The notes beneath the pieces were generated by a model, which was not told where the DNA came from, ran no database searches, and worked only from the letters and a program-made list of their open reading frames with translations. From an uncultured Oscillospiraceae bacterium (GTDB taxonomy: Bacteria; Bacillota; Clostridia; Oscillospirales; Oscillospiraceae), in the NCBI GenBank assembly GCA_910578505.1, contig CAJTPV010000037.1:1-24955 (forward strand): a DNA stretch of 24,955 nucleotides, given 5' to 3'. Both the position numbers and the translations under genes were made by a program. Position 1 is the stretch's first letter. Every line of letters begins with the position of its first letter. Shown here piece by piece: positions 5,049-13,752 of the stretch.

Positions 5049-7523
5049 ATGAAGCTCTCTTATACCATCCGTCATTGGCCTGACCGGGACTGGGCCGGCT
5101 TCTGCGCCGCCGCCGTGGACGCCGGTCTCAACGGCCTGGAGATCGACAGCGTCCGCAACAGCCTCCTGACCAGCCGGAACAGCCCCACCAACCCGGAGCT
5201 GGCCGTGGCGGCCCGCCGCCAGCTGATGGGCCAGAATCTGACCATCCCCTGCGTGGGGGTGGAGGCGGACCTGCTGTCCCCCGAGGCGGAGGACGAGGTC
5301 CCCGCCGCTATTGAGACGGCCCGCAATCTCCTGGTCTCCTATGTGCTGCTGCACACGGACACGGACGGCGACATCACCGGGCGGCTGCAGTCCTTTGTGA
5401 CCCTGGCGGAGCAGGCCGGCGTGGTCTTGCTGCTGGAGAGCAGCGGGGTCCTGGGCGACACCAAAAAGCTGGTGGAGGTGCTGGACTTTTTTGCCTGCGA
5501 CCACCTGTCCGCCTGCTGGAACATGTTCGACACCTGCCTGCTCCACGGCGAGACGCCGGAGCAGACCATCACCAACCTGGGCGCTTACGTCCGCCACGTG
5601 CGCCTCCACGACGGCACACCGGAAAAGGACGCCGTCACACCGGAGCTGATGGGCGAGGGGAAGCTGCCGGTGAAGGAGCTGATGAACGCCCTGCGGTCCG
5701 TGAACTACGACGGCTTTCTCTCTCTCGTCTGGGACCCCGCCTGGGTGGAGGGCCTGGAGGACCTGGACATGATCCTCACCCACTACGGCGTCTATCTCTC
5801 CCGGTTTGAGCGGGAGGGCCGGAAAAAGCACCTCTATTACAACACCGCCGGCACCGGCCAGTTTGTCTGGAAGAAGGACACGGTCATCGACTGCACCTTC
5901 CCCCAGGTGCTGGACAGGATGGTGGAGGAGTTCCCGGACCAGTACGCCTTTAAATACACCACCCTGGACTACACCCGCACCTACGCCCAGTTCCGGGACG
6001 ATGTGGACCAGTTCGCCCGCTCCCTCATCGCCATGGGCGTGGGGCCGGGGGACAAGGTGGCCATCTGGGCCACCAACGTGCCCGCCTGGTTCATCACCTT
6101 CTGGGCCACCACCAAGATCGGCGCGGTGCTGGTCACCGTCAACACCGCCTATAAGATCCACGAGGCGGAGTACCTGCTCCGCCAGTCCGACACCCACACG
6201 CTGGTGATGATCGAGAGCTACCGGGACAGCCACTACGCGGAGATCATCGCCGAGCTGTGCCCCGAGCTCTCCACCGCCCAGCCCGGCAAGCCCCTGCACT
6301 GCAAGCGCCTGCCCTTCCTGCGCAACGTGGTCACCGTGGGCTACCGGCAGGCGGGGTGCCTGACCTGGGACGAGGCCGTGGCCCTGTCCGGGCGGGTGTC
6401 CCCCCAGGAGGTCCGCCGCCGGGCCGCGGCGGTGCGGGTCCACGACGTGGCCAATATGCAGTACACCTCCGGCACCACCGGCTTCCCCAAGGGCGTGATG
6501 CTCACCCACTACAACGTGGTCAACAACGGCAAATATATCGGCGACCACATGGACCTGTCCACCGCCGACCGGATGATGATCCAGGTGCCCATGTTCCACT
6601 GCTTCGGCATGGTGCTGTCCATGACCGCCTCCATGACCCACGGCACGACGATGTGCCCCCTGCCCTACTTCTCCCCCAAGCCGGCCCTGGCCTGCGTCAA
6701 TCAGGAGCGGATCACCACCTTCAACGGCGTGCCCACCATGTTCATCGCCATGATGAACCACCCGGATTTTGCCAAGACGGACTTCTCCCACATGCGCACC
6801 GGCATCATGGCCGGGGCCAACTGCCCGCCGGAGCTGATGCGGAAGGCGGCGGACGTGATGAACATGACCCAGATCATCAGCGTCTTCGGCCAGACGGAGG
6901 CGTCCCCCGGCTGCACCATGAGCAGCTTCGACGACCCCCTGGACGTGCGCACGGAGACCGTGGGCAGCCGCTTTGCCAATGTGGAGTGCAGGATCATCGA
7001 CCCGGACACCGGCGAGGAGTGCCCCACCGGCGTCAGCGGCGAGTTTGTGGCACGGGGCTACAACATCATGAAGGGCTACTACAAGATGCCCGGTGCCACC
7101 GCCGAGGCCATCGACAGCCAGGGCTGGCTCCACTCCGGCGACCTGTGCTGCGAGGATGAGAACGGCAACTTCAAGGTCACGGGGCGGCTGAAGGACATGA
7201 TTATCCGGGGCGGCGAGAACATCTATCCCCGGGAGATCGAGGAGTTTATTTACACCAACCCCAAGGTCCGGGACGTGCAGGTCATCGGCGTGCCCGACGA
7301 GCAGTACGGCGAGGAGATCATGGCCTGCATTATTCTGAAGGAAGGGGAGACCATGACGGAGGAGGAGCTGAAGAGCTACGTCCTGTCCCATATGGCCAAG
7401 CACAAGGTCCCCCGGTACGTGGACTTTGTGGACGCCTTCCCCATGAACGCGGCGGGGAAGATCCTCAAGTACCGGATGCGGGAGGAGGCGGAGGCCAAGC
7501 TGGGATTGAAGCGGGCCAGATAG
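5049..7523 (+). CDS. TIM-barrel (sugar isomerase-like) and acyl-CoA synthetase fusion
   Basis: 824-residue two-domain protein. Residues 1-255 resemble xylose-isomerase-like sugar-phosphate isomerases/epimerases (LLLESSG with E130; VRHVRLHDG with H183/D188; YDGFLSLVWDP). Two positions usually acidic metal ligands look changed: CWN at 158, where WD is common, and V227, where E is common. Residues from about 280 to 824 are a complete ANL-family adenylating enzyme: YTSGTTGFPKG (472-482), FGQTEASP (613-620), GWLHSGDL (692-699), GRLKDMIIRGGENIYPREIEE (712 onward) and the C-terminal lysine in AAGKILKYRM (K804). It would activate a carboxylic acid to an acyl-AMP and then a CoA thioester. Coupling to the LeuA-like gene (two-base gap) and the shared T-box suggest one pathway tied to amino-acid supply. 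The substrate cannot be read from the sequence. Confidence 0.85.
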   Translation: MKLSYTIRHWPDRDWAGFCAAAVDAGLNGLEIDSVRNSLLTSRNSPTNPELAVAARRQLMGQNLTIPCVGVEADLLSPEAEDEVPAAIETARNLLVSYVLLHTDTDGDITGRLQSFVTLAEQAGVVLLLESSGVLGDTKKLVEVLDFFACDHLSACWNMFDTCLLHGETPEQTITNLGAYVRHVRLHDGTPEKDAVTPELMGEGKLPVKELMNALRSVNYDGFLSLVWDPAWVEGLEDLDMILTHYGVYLSRFEREGRKKHLYYNTAGTGQFVWKKDTVIDCTFPQVLDRMVEEFPDQYAFKYTTLDYTRTYAQFRDDVDQFARSLIAMGVGPGDKVAIWATNVPAWFITFWATTKIGAVLVTVNTAYKIHEAEYLLRQSDTHTLVMIESYRDSHYAEIIAELCPELSTAQPGKPLHCKRLPFLRNVVTVGYRQAGCLTWDEAVALSGRVSPQEVRRRAAAVRVHDVANMQYTSGTTGFPKGVMLTHYNVVNNGKYIGDHMDLSTADRMMIQVPMFHCFGMVLSMTASMTHGTTMCPLPYFSPKPALACVNQERITTFNGVPTMFIAMMNHPDFAKTDFSHMRTGIMAGANCPPELMRKAADVMNMTQIISVFGQTEASPGCTMSSFDDPLDVRTETVGSRFANVECRIIDPDTGEECPTGVSGEFVARGYNIMKGYYKMPGATAEAIDSQGWLHSGDLCCEDENGNFKVTGRLKDMIIRGGENIYPREIEEFIYTNPKVRDVQVIGVPDEQYGEEIMACIILKEGETMTEEELKSYVLSHMAKHKVPRYVDFVDAFPMNAAGKILKYRMREEAEAKLGLKRAR

Positions 7524-7532
7524 CCCACCGAT

Positions 7533-7583
7533 AAAAAGCGCCCAGGTCCACTCCATCCCGGAGCCGGACCTGGGCGCTCTTTA
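7533..7583. terminator. Bidirectional terminator between convergent operons
   Basis: A 12-bp perfect stem, GCGCCCAGGTCC and GGACCTGGGCGC, encloses a 16-base loop. It is followed by TCTTT on the plus strand and by TTTTTAT on the minus strand, so it can end both the T-box operon and the converging lyase operon. Confidence 0.85.
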
Positions 7584-8867
7584 TGACAGTGACAGCAGAC
7601 CGGCGTCGGCCATCTTCTGTATCGACAGCAGGATGCCGAACTTGGCGTGCTGCCACGTCAGGCCCCCCTGGAAGTACACCGCGTAGGGGGGGCGGATGGG
7701 GCCGTCGGCGCTGAGCTCAATGCTGCTGCCCTGGACGAAGGCCCCCGCCGCCATGATCACCTGGCTGTCATAGCCGGGCATGTCGCCGGGGATGGGGGCG
7801 GCGAAGCTGTCCACCGGCGCGGCGGACTGGATGCCCCTGCAGAAGGCCAGCATAGCCGCCTCGCTGCCCAGCTCCACCGCCTGGATGATGTCATTGCGCT
7901 GCTCCCTGCTGTCGGGGACGCAGCGGAAGCCCAATTCCTCGTACAAGTTTGCGGCGAAGATCGCGCCCTTCAGCGCGCCCGCCGTCACGGTGGGGGCCAG
8001 GAAAAAGCCCTGATAGAGGGCCGGCAGCAACCCCAGGTTCGCGCCCACCTCCTGGCCCAGTCCGGGGGCGGAGAGCCGGTAGGCGCAGCGGTCCACGCAG
8101 GCTTTTGTGCCGCAGATGTATCCGCCGATGGGAGCCAGGCCGCCGCCGGGGTTCTTGATGAGGCTGCCCACCACCATGTCCGCGCCCACGTCGGAGGGCT
8201 CCACAATGTCCACAAACTCACCGTAGCAGTTGTCCACCATGCACACCACATCCGGCTTGACGGACTTGCAGAGGGCGATCAGCTCCCCGATCTGGGCCAC
8301 GGAGAAGGAGGGCCGGGTGGCGTAGCCCTTGCTGCGCTGGATGGTGATCAGTCTGGTCTTGTCGCTGATAGCGGCGCGGATGGCTTCGTCATCAAAGCTG
8401 CCGTCGCTGCGCAGGTCCGCCTGCCGGTAAGTGACCCCGTATTCCGCCAGGGAGCAGGGGGAGGGCCGCAGGCCGATGACCTCCTGCAGGGTGTCGTAGG
8501 GCAGGCCCACGGGGGAGAGCAGCTCGTCGCCGGGCAGCAGGTTGGCGCTGAGGGCCACGGCCAGGGCGTGGGTGCCGCAGGTGATCTGGGGGCGGACCAG
8601 GGCCGCCTCGGTGTGGAAGACATCGGCGTAGACCTGCTCCAGGCGCTCCCGGCCCTCGTCGTCGTAGCCGTAGCCGGTGGTGGCGGCAAAGTGGTTGGCC
8701 CCGATGCGGCTGCGCTGCATGGCGGAGAGGACCTTGGCCTGGTTGTACTCCGCCCGGCGGTCAATGGCCCGGAAGCGGTCCTCCAGCCGCTCCAGCACCT
8801 GCTCCCCCCGCCGGTAGACGGCGGCGCCGAGGCCCATTTCTTCATATAACTGCAATAGTTCTGTCAT
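7581..8867 (-). CDS. Methionine gamma-lyase / aluminium-resistance family PLP enzyme
   Basis: 428-residue PLP-dependent fold-type I protein of the YnbB family, often annotated as cystathionine beta-lyase involved in aluminium resistance or methionine gamma-lyase family protein. Family landmarks: NHFAATTGYGYDDEGRERLE (58 onward), the PLP phosphate region TCGTHALAVAL (96-106), the ring-stacking aspartate segment MVDNCYGEF (210-218; D212), and the Schiff-base lysine in GSLIKNPGGG (K238). The real reaction is not established for the family; a C-S lyase role is likely. The ATG at 8867 has AAGGGAG upstream; the longer open frame runs antisense-like through the next gene. It follows the inositol-monophosphatase gene by 22 bases on the same strand, probably as one transcript. 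Confidence 0.9.
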   Translation of the reverse strand: MTELLQLYEEMGLGAAVYRRGEQVLERLEDRFRAIDRRAEYNQAKVLSAMQRSRIGANHFAATTGYGYDDEGRERLEQVYADVFHTEAALVRPQITCGTHALAVALSANLLPGDELLSPVGLPYDTLQEVIGLRPSPCSLAEYGVTYRQADLRSDGSFDDEAIRAAISDKTRLITIQRSKGYATRPSFSVAQIGELIALCKSVKPDVVCMVDNCYGEFVDIVEPSDVGADMVVGSLIKNPGGGLAPIGGYICGTKACVDRCAYRLSAPGLGQEVGANLGLLPALYQGFFLAPTVTAGALKGAIFAANLYEELGFRCVPDSREQRNDIIQAVELGSEAAMLAFCRGIQSAAPVDSFAAPIPGDMPGYDSQVIMAAGAFVQGSSIELSADGPIRPPYAVYFQGGLTWQHAKFGILLSIQKMADAGLLSLS

Positions 8868-8889
8868 GAGACGCTCCCTTTTCCTGTTT

Positions 8890-9657
8890 TCATCGGATGT
8901 CCAGCTCCCGGAGGATATCCCGGTTGACCTGATTGCTGGCCCAGCAGCTGCACCGGCGGTCGAAGGCCAGGGGCTGGCCGTCCAGGGTGCTGATGACGCC
9001 GCCGGCCTCGGTGACGAGCAGGCTGCCCGCCGCGTAGTCCCAGGGGCAGAGGCTGTATTCAAAGAAGAGCTCCGTCCGGCCGCAGGCCACATTGCACAGG
9101 TCCAGAGCCGCCGCGCCCATGCGGCGGAAATCGCAGCTGCGCCGGAAAAGCTGCTCGGTCAAGCGCATGGTGGGCGCCAGATACTCCCGGCGGTAGATGG
9201 CGGTGCCCATGCCGAAGACCCCCTGGGAGAGGGGGCGGTCGCTGACATGGATCAGGCTGCCGTTGAGGAACGCGCCGCCCCCGCGCCGGGCGGAGAACAG
9301 CTCCGCCTTATAGGGGTCCAGCACCACGCCGTATTCGATGACGCCATCCTTGGCCAGGGCCACGGAAACGGCGCTCTGGCGCAGGCCCCGGACAAAGTTG
9401 GTGGTGCCGTCGATGGGGTCGACGATAAACGCCCAGCCGGTGGCAGGGTCGGCGTTTTCCTGCTCCTCCTCGCCGTAGAAGATGGCGCCGGGAACCAGAG
9501 GGGGGAGTTTTTCCTTGAGGAAATTTTCCACCGCCAGGTCGTACTCTGTGACCAGGTCGGCGGCAGAGGATTTTTCGTGGGTATGGGCCGCAATGTCGTG
9601 GGCGGAGAGGACGATCTCTCCGGCCTCTTTGACAATGGCGGCGATTTGCTCCAACAT
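8890..9657 (-). CDS. Inositol monophosphatase family protein
   Basis: 255-residue Mg2+-dependent, Li+-sensitive-type phosphatase of the IMPase superfamily (SuhB/CysQ-like). The metal-site motifs are intact: GEEEQ (62-66), DPIDGTTNF (80-88) and WDYAAGSLLVTEAGG near residue 205. The family acts on inositol phosphate, other sugar phosphates or 3'-phosphoadenosine phosphates, and the substrate cannot be told here. The ATG at 9657 with AGAAGGA upstream is preferred to the longer frame from 9738, whose extra 27 residues are unlike the family and overlap the promoter. It heads an operon with the PLP lyase. A promoter is at 9696-9724. Confidence 0.92.
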   Translation of the reverse strand: MLEQIAAIVKEAGEIVLSAHDIAAHTHEKSSAADLVTEYDLAVENFLKEKLPPLVPGAIFYGEEEQENADPATGWAFIVDPIDGTTNFVRGLRQSAVSVALAKDGVIEYGVVLDPYKAELFSARRGGGAFLNGSLIHVSDRPLSQGVFGMGTAIYRREYLAPTMRLTEQLFRRSCDFRRMGAAALDLCNVACGRTELFFEYSLCPWDYAAGSLLVTEAGGVISTLDGQPLAFDRRCSCWASNQVNRDILRELDIR

Positions 9658-9695
9658 AGATGGGTCCTTCTTTCGTTTTTCTATCCTGCGTCCAT

Positions 9696-9724
9696 ATTTT
9701 ACATCAGCGCCAGCCGAAAAGCAA
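9696..9724 (-). promoter_or_regulatory. Promoter of the IMPase-lyase operon
   Basis: Minus strand: TTGCTT (9719-9724), 17-base spacer, TAAAAT (9696-9701), about 40 bases upstream of the IMPase ATG. Confidence 0.5.
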
Positions 9725-9754
9725 GCGCCTTTCGGCACGCGCTCTCCCTGCTGC

Positions 9755-11647
9755 CTACGCGCCCTTCTCCTGAAGCTGCTGCCTGCTGTACTGCAGGGTA
9801 TAGAGCTGGTAGTACCGGCCCTTCCGGCGGAGCAGCTCCTGGTGGGTCCCCTGCTCCAGGAGCTCGCCGCGGCTGAGAACGATGATGTTGTCCGCGTGCT
9901 GGATGGTGGACAGGCGGTGGGCGACGATCAGCATGGTGCCGATGCTCTTCATCTTCTCCAGGGAATCCTGGATCAGCAGCTCGGTCTCGGTGTCGATATT
10001 GGCGGTGGCCTCGTCCAGAATCATGATCTCCGGCCTGTGGACGATGGTGCGGGCGAAGCTGAGCAGCTGGCGCTGTCCGGCGGAGAAGTTGCTGCCCCGC
10101 TCCCGGACCGGCTCATCCAGGCCCTGCTCAAACCTGCTGATAAAGGCGTCCGCGTTGACATAGCGGCAGGCGTCCCACACCTCCTCGTCCGTGACGGCGT
10201 CCTCCCGCAGGACGATGTTCCCCCGGATGGTGCCGGAGAACAGGAACACGTCCTGGAGCATCTGGCCGAAGTGCCTGCGGAGGGAGGAGATTTTGATGCG
10301 CCGGATGTCAATGCCGTCCACCAGGATGCGGCCCCGCTGGATATCATAATTGCGGCAGAGCAGGGAGAGGATGGTGGTCTTGCCGGAGCCGGTGGCGCCC
10401 ACGAAGGCCACCGTCTGCCGGGGCCGGACGCGGAAGGACACGCCTTTGAGCACCCACTCGCCGGGGAGATAGGAGAACCAGACGTCCTGGAATTCGATCT
10501 CCCCCCGGATCTCATCCAGCTCCATGGCGTCCGGCCCGTCCACGATCTCCGGGGTCATGTCCAGAACGGTGAAAATCTTCTCCGCCGAGGCAAAGGCCGA
10601 CTGGAGCATGTTGAACTGCTCCGCCAGGTTCTGAATGGGGTTGAAAAACTTGGAGATATACATGTAGAAGGACACGACCGTAGCGCTGGTCACAGCCTGG
10701 CCCAGGAAGGCGGTGTCCCGGATCGCCCCCTTGCCGCCCAGATACAGCAGGCACAGCACGGAGGAGATATACAGCATATACACCATGGGGCGAAAGATGC
10801 TGAAGACAAAGATCTGGTTCTGCTTGGCCCTTTTCAGCTGCCGGCTCTTCTCCAGAAACTCGTCCAGCTTCCGCTGCTCCTGGTTGAAAATCTGGGTGAT
10901 CTTGATGCCGGAGAGATTTTCGGAGAGGAAGGTGTTGATGTCCGTGGTGCGGTCCTTCACCACCCGGTACACCTTCCGGGTAAACTTCCGGAAAATCAGG
11001 GTAAACAGCAGCAGGAAGGGCACAAAGCACAGGACCATCAGCGTCAGGGCATAGTTGAGCAGCAGCATGGCCGCCAGCACGCCGAAGACGATGAACACGT
11101 TTTTCGCCATGTTCACCAGAATATTGGTGAACATCATGGAGATGGCGTTGGTGTCGTTGGCCACGCGGGTGACCAGCTTGCCCACGGGGATTTTGTTGAG
11201 CTGGTCGTGGGACAGGCTCTCGATGTGGGTGAACAGGTCCTGCCGCAGGGCGGAGAGGATCTTCTGCCCTGTCTTCTGCAGGATGATGGACTGAAAATAG
11301 GTGCAGAGCATGGACGCCACCAAAATTCCCCCGTACAGGGCCACCCACCGCAGCAGCGCGGCGGGGGCAAAGCGCTCCTTGATGAGATCCTCGATCCGGC
11401 CCATAATCAGCGGCCCGGCCAGCTCATGGGCGATGGAGGCCAGCATGATCAGCAGGACCAGAATAAACTGCTTCTTATAGGGCAGGGCGTACTTGGCCAG
11501 GCGGCGGACGATCTCGCCGTCCGGGATGTTCCGGTCAAAGCCCAGGGCCTCCTTCTTGTTCTTGATGCCCAGGTAGGCGGCCACGAACGCCACGGCAAAT
11601 GCGGCGATGATCGCGCCCACGATCAGCACAGGCATGTACTCACGCAT
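9755..11647 (-). CDS. ABC exporter half, catalytic-glutamate subunit with altered signature (BmrD-like)
   Basis: 630-residue ABC exporter half-molecule. An N-terminal helix (MPVLIVGAIIAAFAVAFVAAYLG) precedes the usual six-helix domain. The ATPase domain begins near residue 375, with Walker A GATGSGKTT, Q-loop region QMLQDVFLFSGTI, Walker B EIMILDEATANID with the catalytic Glu, and H-loop IVAHRLSTI. The signature reads NFSAGQRQL instead of LSGGQ. The preceding gene has the complementary defect, so the pair should form a heterodimer with one degenerate ATP site, as in BmrCD, LmrCD or TM287/288. The ATG at 11647 with GGAGGGAGGA upstream overlaps the end of the first subunit by eight bases. Likely substrates are drugs, lipids or peptides; not determinable. 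Confidence 0.93.
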   Translation of the reverse strand: MREYMPVLIVGAIIAAFAVAFVAAYLGIKNKKEALGFDRNIPDGEIVRRLAKYALPYKKQFILVLLIMLASIAHELAGPLIMGRIEDLIKERFAPAALLRWVALYGGILVASMLCTYFQSIILQKTGQKILSALRQDLFTHIESLSHDQLNKIPVGKLVTRVANDTNAISMMFTNILVNMAKNVFIVFGVLAAMLLLNYALTLMVLCFVPFLLLFTLIFRKFTRKVYRVVKDRTTDINTFLSENLSGIKITQIFNQEQRKLDEFLEKSRQLKRAKQNQIFVFSIFRPMVYMLYISSVLCLLYLGGKGAIRDTAFLGQAVTSATVVSFYMYISKFFNPIQNLAEQFNMLQSAFASAEKIFTVLDMTPEIVDGPDAMELDEIRGEIEFQDVWFSYLPGEWVLKGVSFRVRPRQTVAFVGATGSGKTTILSLLCRNYDIQRGRILVDGIDIRRIKISSLRRHFGQMLQDVFLFSGTIRGNIVLREDAVTDEEVWDACRYVNADAFISRFEQGLDEPVRERGSNFSAGQRQLLSFARTIVHRPEIMILDEATANIDTETELLIQDSLEKMKSIGTMLIVAHRLSTIQHADNIIVLSRGELLEQGTHQELLRRKGRYYQLYTLQYSRQQLQEKGA

Positions 11648-13418
11648 GTTGACGTCCTCCCTCCTCCAGCTTTTGCAGGTCCACCATGTGGCGGTACGCG
11701 CCGCAGGTCTGGTACAGCTCCTCGTGGCGGCCGGCGGCGGCCACCCTGCCGTTGTCCAGGAAAATGATCCGGTCCATCTGCTCAATGGTGGAGATCCGGT
11801 GGGCAATCAGGATGGTCGTGCGCCCGGCGCGGGTGGCGCGGAGATTGCTCAGAATGGCCCGCTCCGTGCTGGTGTCCACCGCGGAGACCGAGTCGTCCAG
11901 GATCAGAACCGGCGCGTCCTTCATCAGCGCGCGGGCAATGGAGATGCGCTGCTTCTGCCCGCCGGAGACGGTGACGCCCCGCTCCCCCAGCACGGTGCCG
12001 TACCCCTGGCTGAACCCCCGGACGTCGCTGTCCACGTCCGCCAGGACAGCCGCGGCGGCCACCTGGTCTTCATCGGGGCAGCCGGTGGTAAAGCCGATGT
12101 TCCGGGAGATGGTGTCGCTGAAGAGGAAGTTGTCCTGGGGCACGTAGGCCACCGCCTGGCGCACGTCCCGGATGGCCACGTCGTTGACGTCCCGGCCGTC
12201 CAGGAACACCGTGCCGTCCGGGACATTGCAGGTACGCAGCAGCAGGTCCACCAGGGTGGTCTTGCCCGCGCCGGTGCGGCCCACCAGGCCCACGCTCTCT
12301 CCGGCGCGGATGGTGAAGGACACGTCCTGCAGGGCGTCATACTCCCCGTCCGGGTAGCGGAAGGTCAGGCGGCGAAACTCGATGTCCCCCCTCACGTTCT
12401 CCAGGCGGCGGACGCCGGGGCGGTCCGCCACGTCCTGCCGGGCGTCCAGCAGGGCGCTGATGCGCTTGAGGGAGGCCCGGCCCCGGCTGGTCATATCGAT
12501 CAGCTCGGACACCGCCATGATGGGCCAGATAACGGCGTTGAAGTAGCCGATGAACTCCATCAGCTGCCCCGCGTTGAAGGTCCCCCGATAGACCAGATAG
12601 CCGCCGTAGCCCAGGATGATGCAGATGACCGACTCGACAAACAGCGTCACCAGAATGCGCAGCATCACCGAGGCGCGGGTGAAGTCCACATTGGCCCGCT
12701 CATTCTCCCGGTTGATCGCCTGGAAAGCCAGCAGCTCCCTGGCCTCCTTGACAAAGGCCTTGATGACGGCGATGCCGGAAAAGCTCTCCTGGGCGAAGTC
12801 GCTGAGCCTGGAAAACGCCTCCTGGCGGACGTCCCACTTTTTGCTCATATACTTGCCCACCATCGCGCTGGAGGCCAGCAGCAGAGCCATGGGGATCATG
12901 GACAGGACCGTCATCAGCGGATCCATCCTCCACATCTTGGCAACCGCCAGCAGCCCCAGAAACAGCGCGTCGAAAAACATCAGGAACCCGGAGCCGTAGC
13001 AGTCCTGCACCGTCTCCAGGTCGTTGGTGAACAGGCTCATGAGGCCGCCCACCTTGTTTTCCTGGTAGAACTGCCGGGAGAGGTCCTTGGCGTGGCTGAA
13101 CATCTCATTGCGCAGGTCGGTCTCCACCTTGATGGCCGCGCCGAAAATGCACATGCGCCACAGAAACCGTCCCACCACCATGGACAGCACGATCCAGACC
13201 ATGGGCATACAGATTCGGTCCAGCAGGAAGTCCATGTCAAAGCTCTGCCGGACGCCGTCCAGCAGGACCCAGCCCTGATTCATGCCGTTGATGACCATTT
13301 GGTAGAGATTGGGGACTAACAGCTGCATGTAGTCCACCATAATCAGCGCCGCCAGCCCGGCCAGCAGCCACCCGGCGTACCTGACATAATACTTGTTGAT
13401 ATATTTTCCGAAAATCAT
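11640..13418 (-). CDS. ABC exporter half, Walker-B Asp subunit (BmrC-like)
   Basis: 592-residue ABC exporter half with six transmembrane helices (residues about 15-320) and an ATPase domain: Walker A GRTGAGKTT, Q-loop AYVPQDNFLFSDTI, canonical signature VSGGQKQR, Walker B PVLILDDSVSAVD and H-loop IAHRISTI. The residue after the Walker B Asp is Asp instead of Glu, the hallmark of the degenerate site in heterodimeric exporters. The ATG at 13418 (MIFGKYINKYYVRY) with AGGTGAT upstream was chosen over the open frame reaching 13670, whose first 84 residues cross the promoter and a palindromic repeat and look non-coding. First gene of the pair. Confidence 0.93.
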   Translation of the reverse strand: MIFGKYINKYYVRYAGWLLAGLAALIMVDYMQLLVPNLYQMVINGMNQGWVLLDGVRQSFDMDFLLDRICMPMVWIVLSMVVGRFLWRMCIFGAAIKVETDLRNEMFSHAKDLSRQFYQENKVGGLMSLFTNDLETVQDCYGSGFLMFFDALFLGLLAVAKMWRMDPLMTVLSMIPMALLLASSAMVGKYMSKKWDVRQEAFSRLSDFAQESFSGIAVIKAFVKEARELLAFQAINRENERANVDFTRASVMLRILVTLFVESVICIILGYGGYLVYRGTFNAGQLMEFIGYFNAVIWPIMAVSELIDMTSRGRASLKRISALLDARQDVADRPGVRRLENVRGDIEFRRLTFRYPDGEYDALQDVSFTIRAGESVGLVGRTGAGKTTLVDLLLRTCNVPDGTVFLDGRDVNDVAIRDVRQAVAYVPQDNFLFSDTISRNIGFTTGCPDEDQVAAAAVLADVDSDVRGFSQGYGTVLGERGVTVSGGQKQRISIARALMKDAPVLILDDSVSAVDTSTERAILSNLRATRAGRTTILIAHRISTIEQMDRIIFLDNGRVAAAGRHEELYQTCGAYRHMVDLQKLEEGGRQHA

Positions 13419-13476
13419 ACCAATATCACCTGCTTTCCCTCCACGCGCTGCAGCTGCACAGCGTTTCTTTCGGGCC

Positions 13477-13505
13477 AGTTTATCACGTTGCTGTCCGTGC
13501 GTCAA
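13477..13505 (-). promoter_or_regulatory. Promoter of the ABC exporter pair
   Basis: Minus strand: TTGACG (13500-13505), 17-base spacer, TAAACT (13477-13482), about 60 bases upstream of the first ABC gene. Confidence 0.6.
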
Positions 13506-13575
13506 GAATATTTTTCGTTTTGGAGATACGCGGCAAACAGCAAAATTCCAGGCAGCGGGCCGGGACGGCCTCTCG

Positions 13576-13613
13576 GTCAGCCTGCGGCTGACAGCTCCCC
13601 CTGCAGGGGGAGC
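13576..13613. repeat. REP-like double palindrome
   Basis: Two perfect palindromes lie side by side in a non-coding gap: GTCAGCC-TGC-GGCTGAC (13576-13592) and a 20-bp palindrome of CTCCCCC and GGGGGAG arms around TGCA (13594-13613). The arrangement resembles the dispersed repetitive extragenic palindromes seen in Oscillospiraceae genomes. Only one copy is in this window, so the repetitive nature is inferred. Confidence 0.6.
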
Positions 13614-13663
13614 CGGGAACAGCCGCTCAGGCAGAATTTTTTGATAAAGGGAGGGGAACACGG

Positions 13664-13692
13664 TTGTCATTTCCTGCCGGACGTGCTATAAT
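13664..13692 (+). promoter_or_regulatory. Promoter of the trpS operon
   Basis: TTGTCA (13664-13669), 17-base spacer, perfect TATAAT (13687-13692). The predicted leader is only about 55 bases, too short for a T-box, and none is visible. Confidence 0.85.
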
Positions 13693-13752
13693 AGACTGCC
13701 AATCCGGAAAAACTTCGCACAAGCGATAAGAGATAATTAAAGGAGCCTTACA

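Noticed and set aside
5004..7556. 850-codon minus-strand open frame opposite the TIM-ligase fusion
   Set aside because: It is an antisense shadow caused by GC-rich third positions: low-complexity His/Gly/Leu/Val-rich product and no motifs.
9482..11767. 761-codon plus-strand open frame opposite the ABC exporter
   Set aside because: Same GC-bias shadow; the minus strand carries all Walker and signature motifs.
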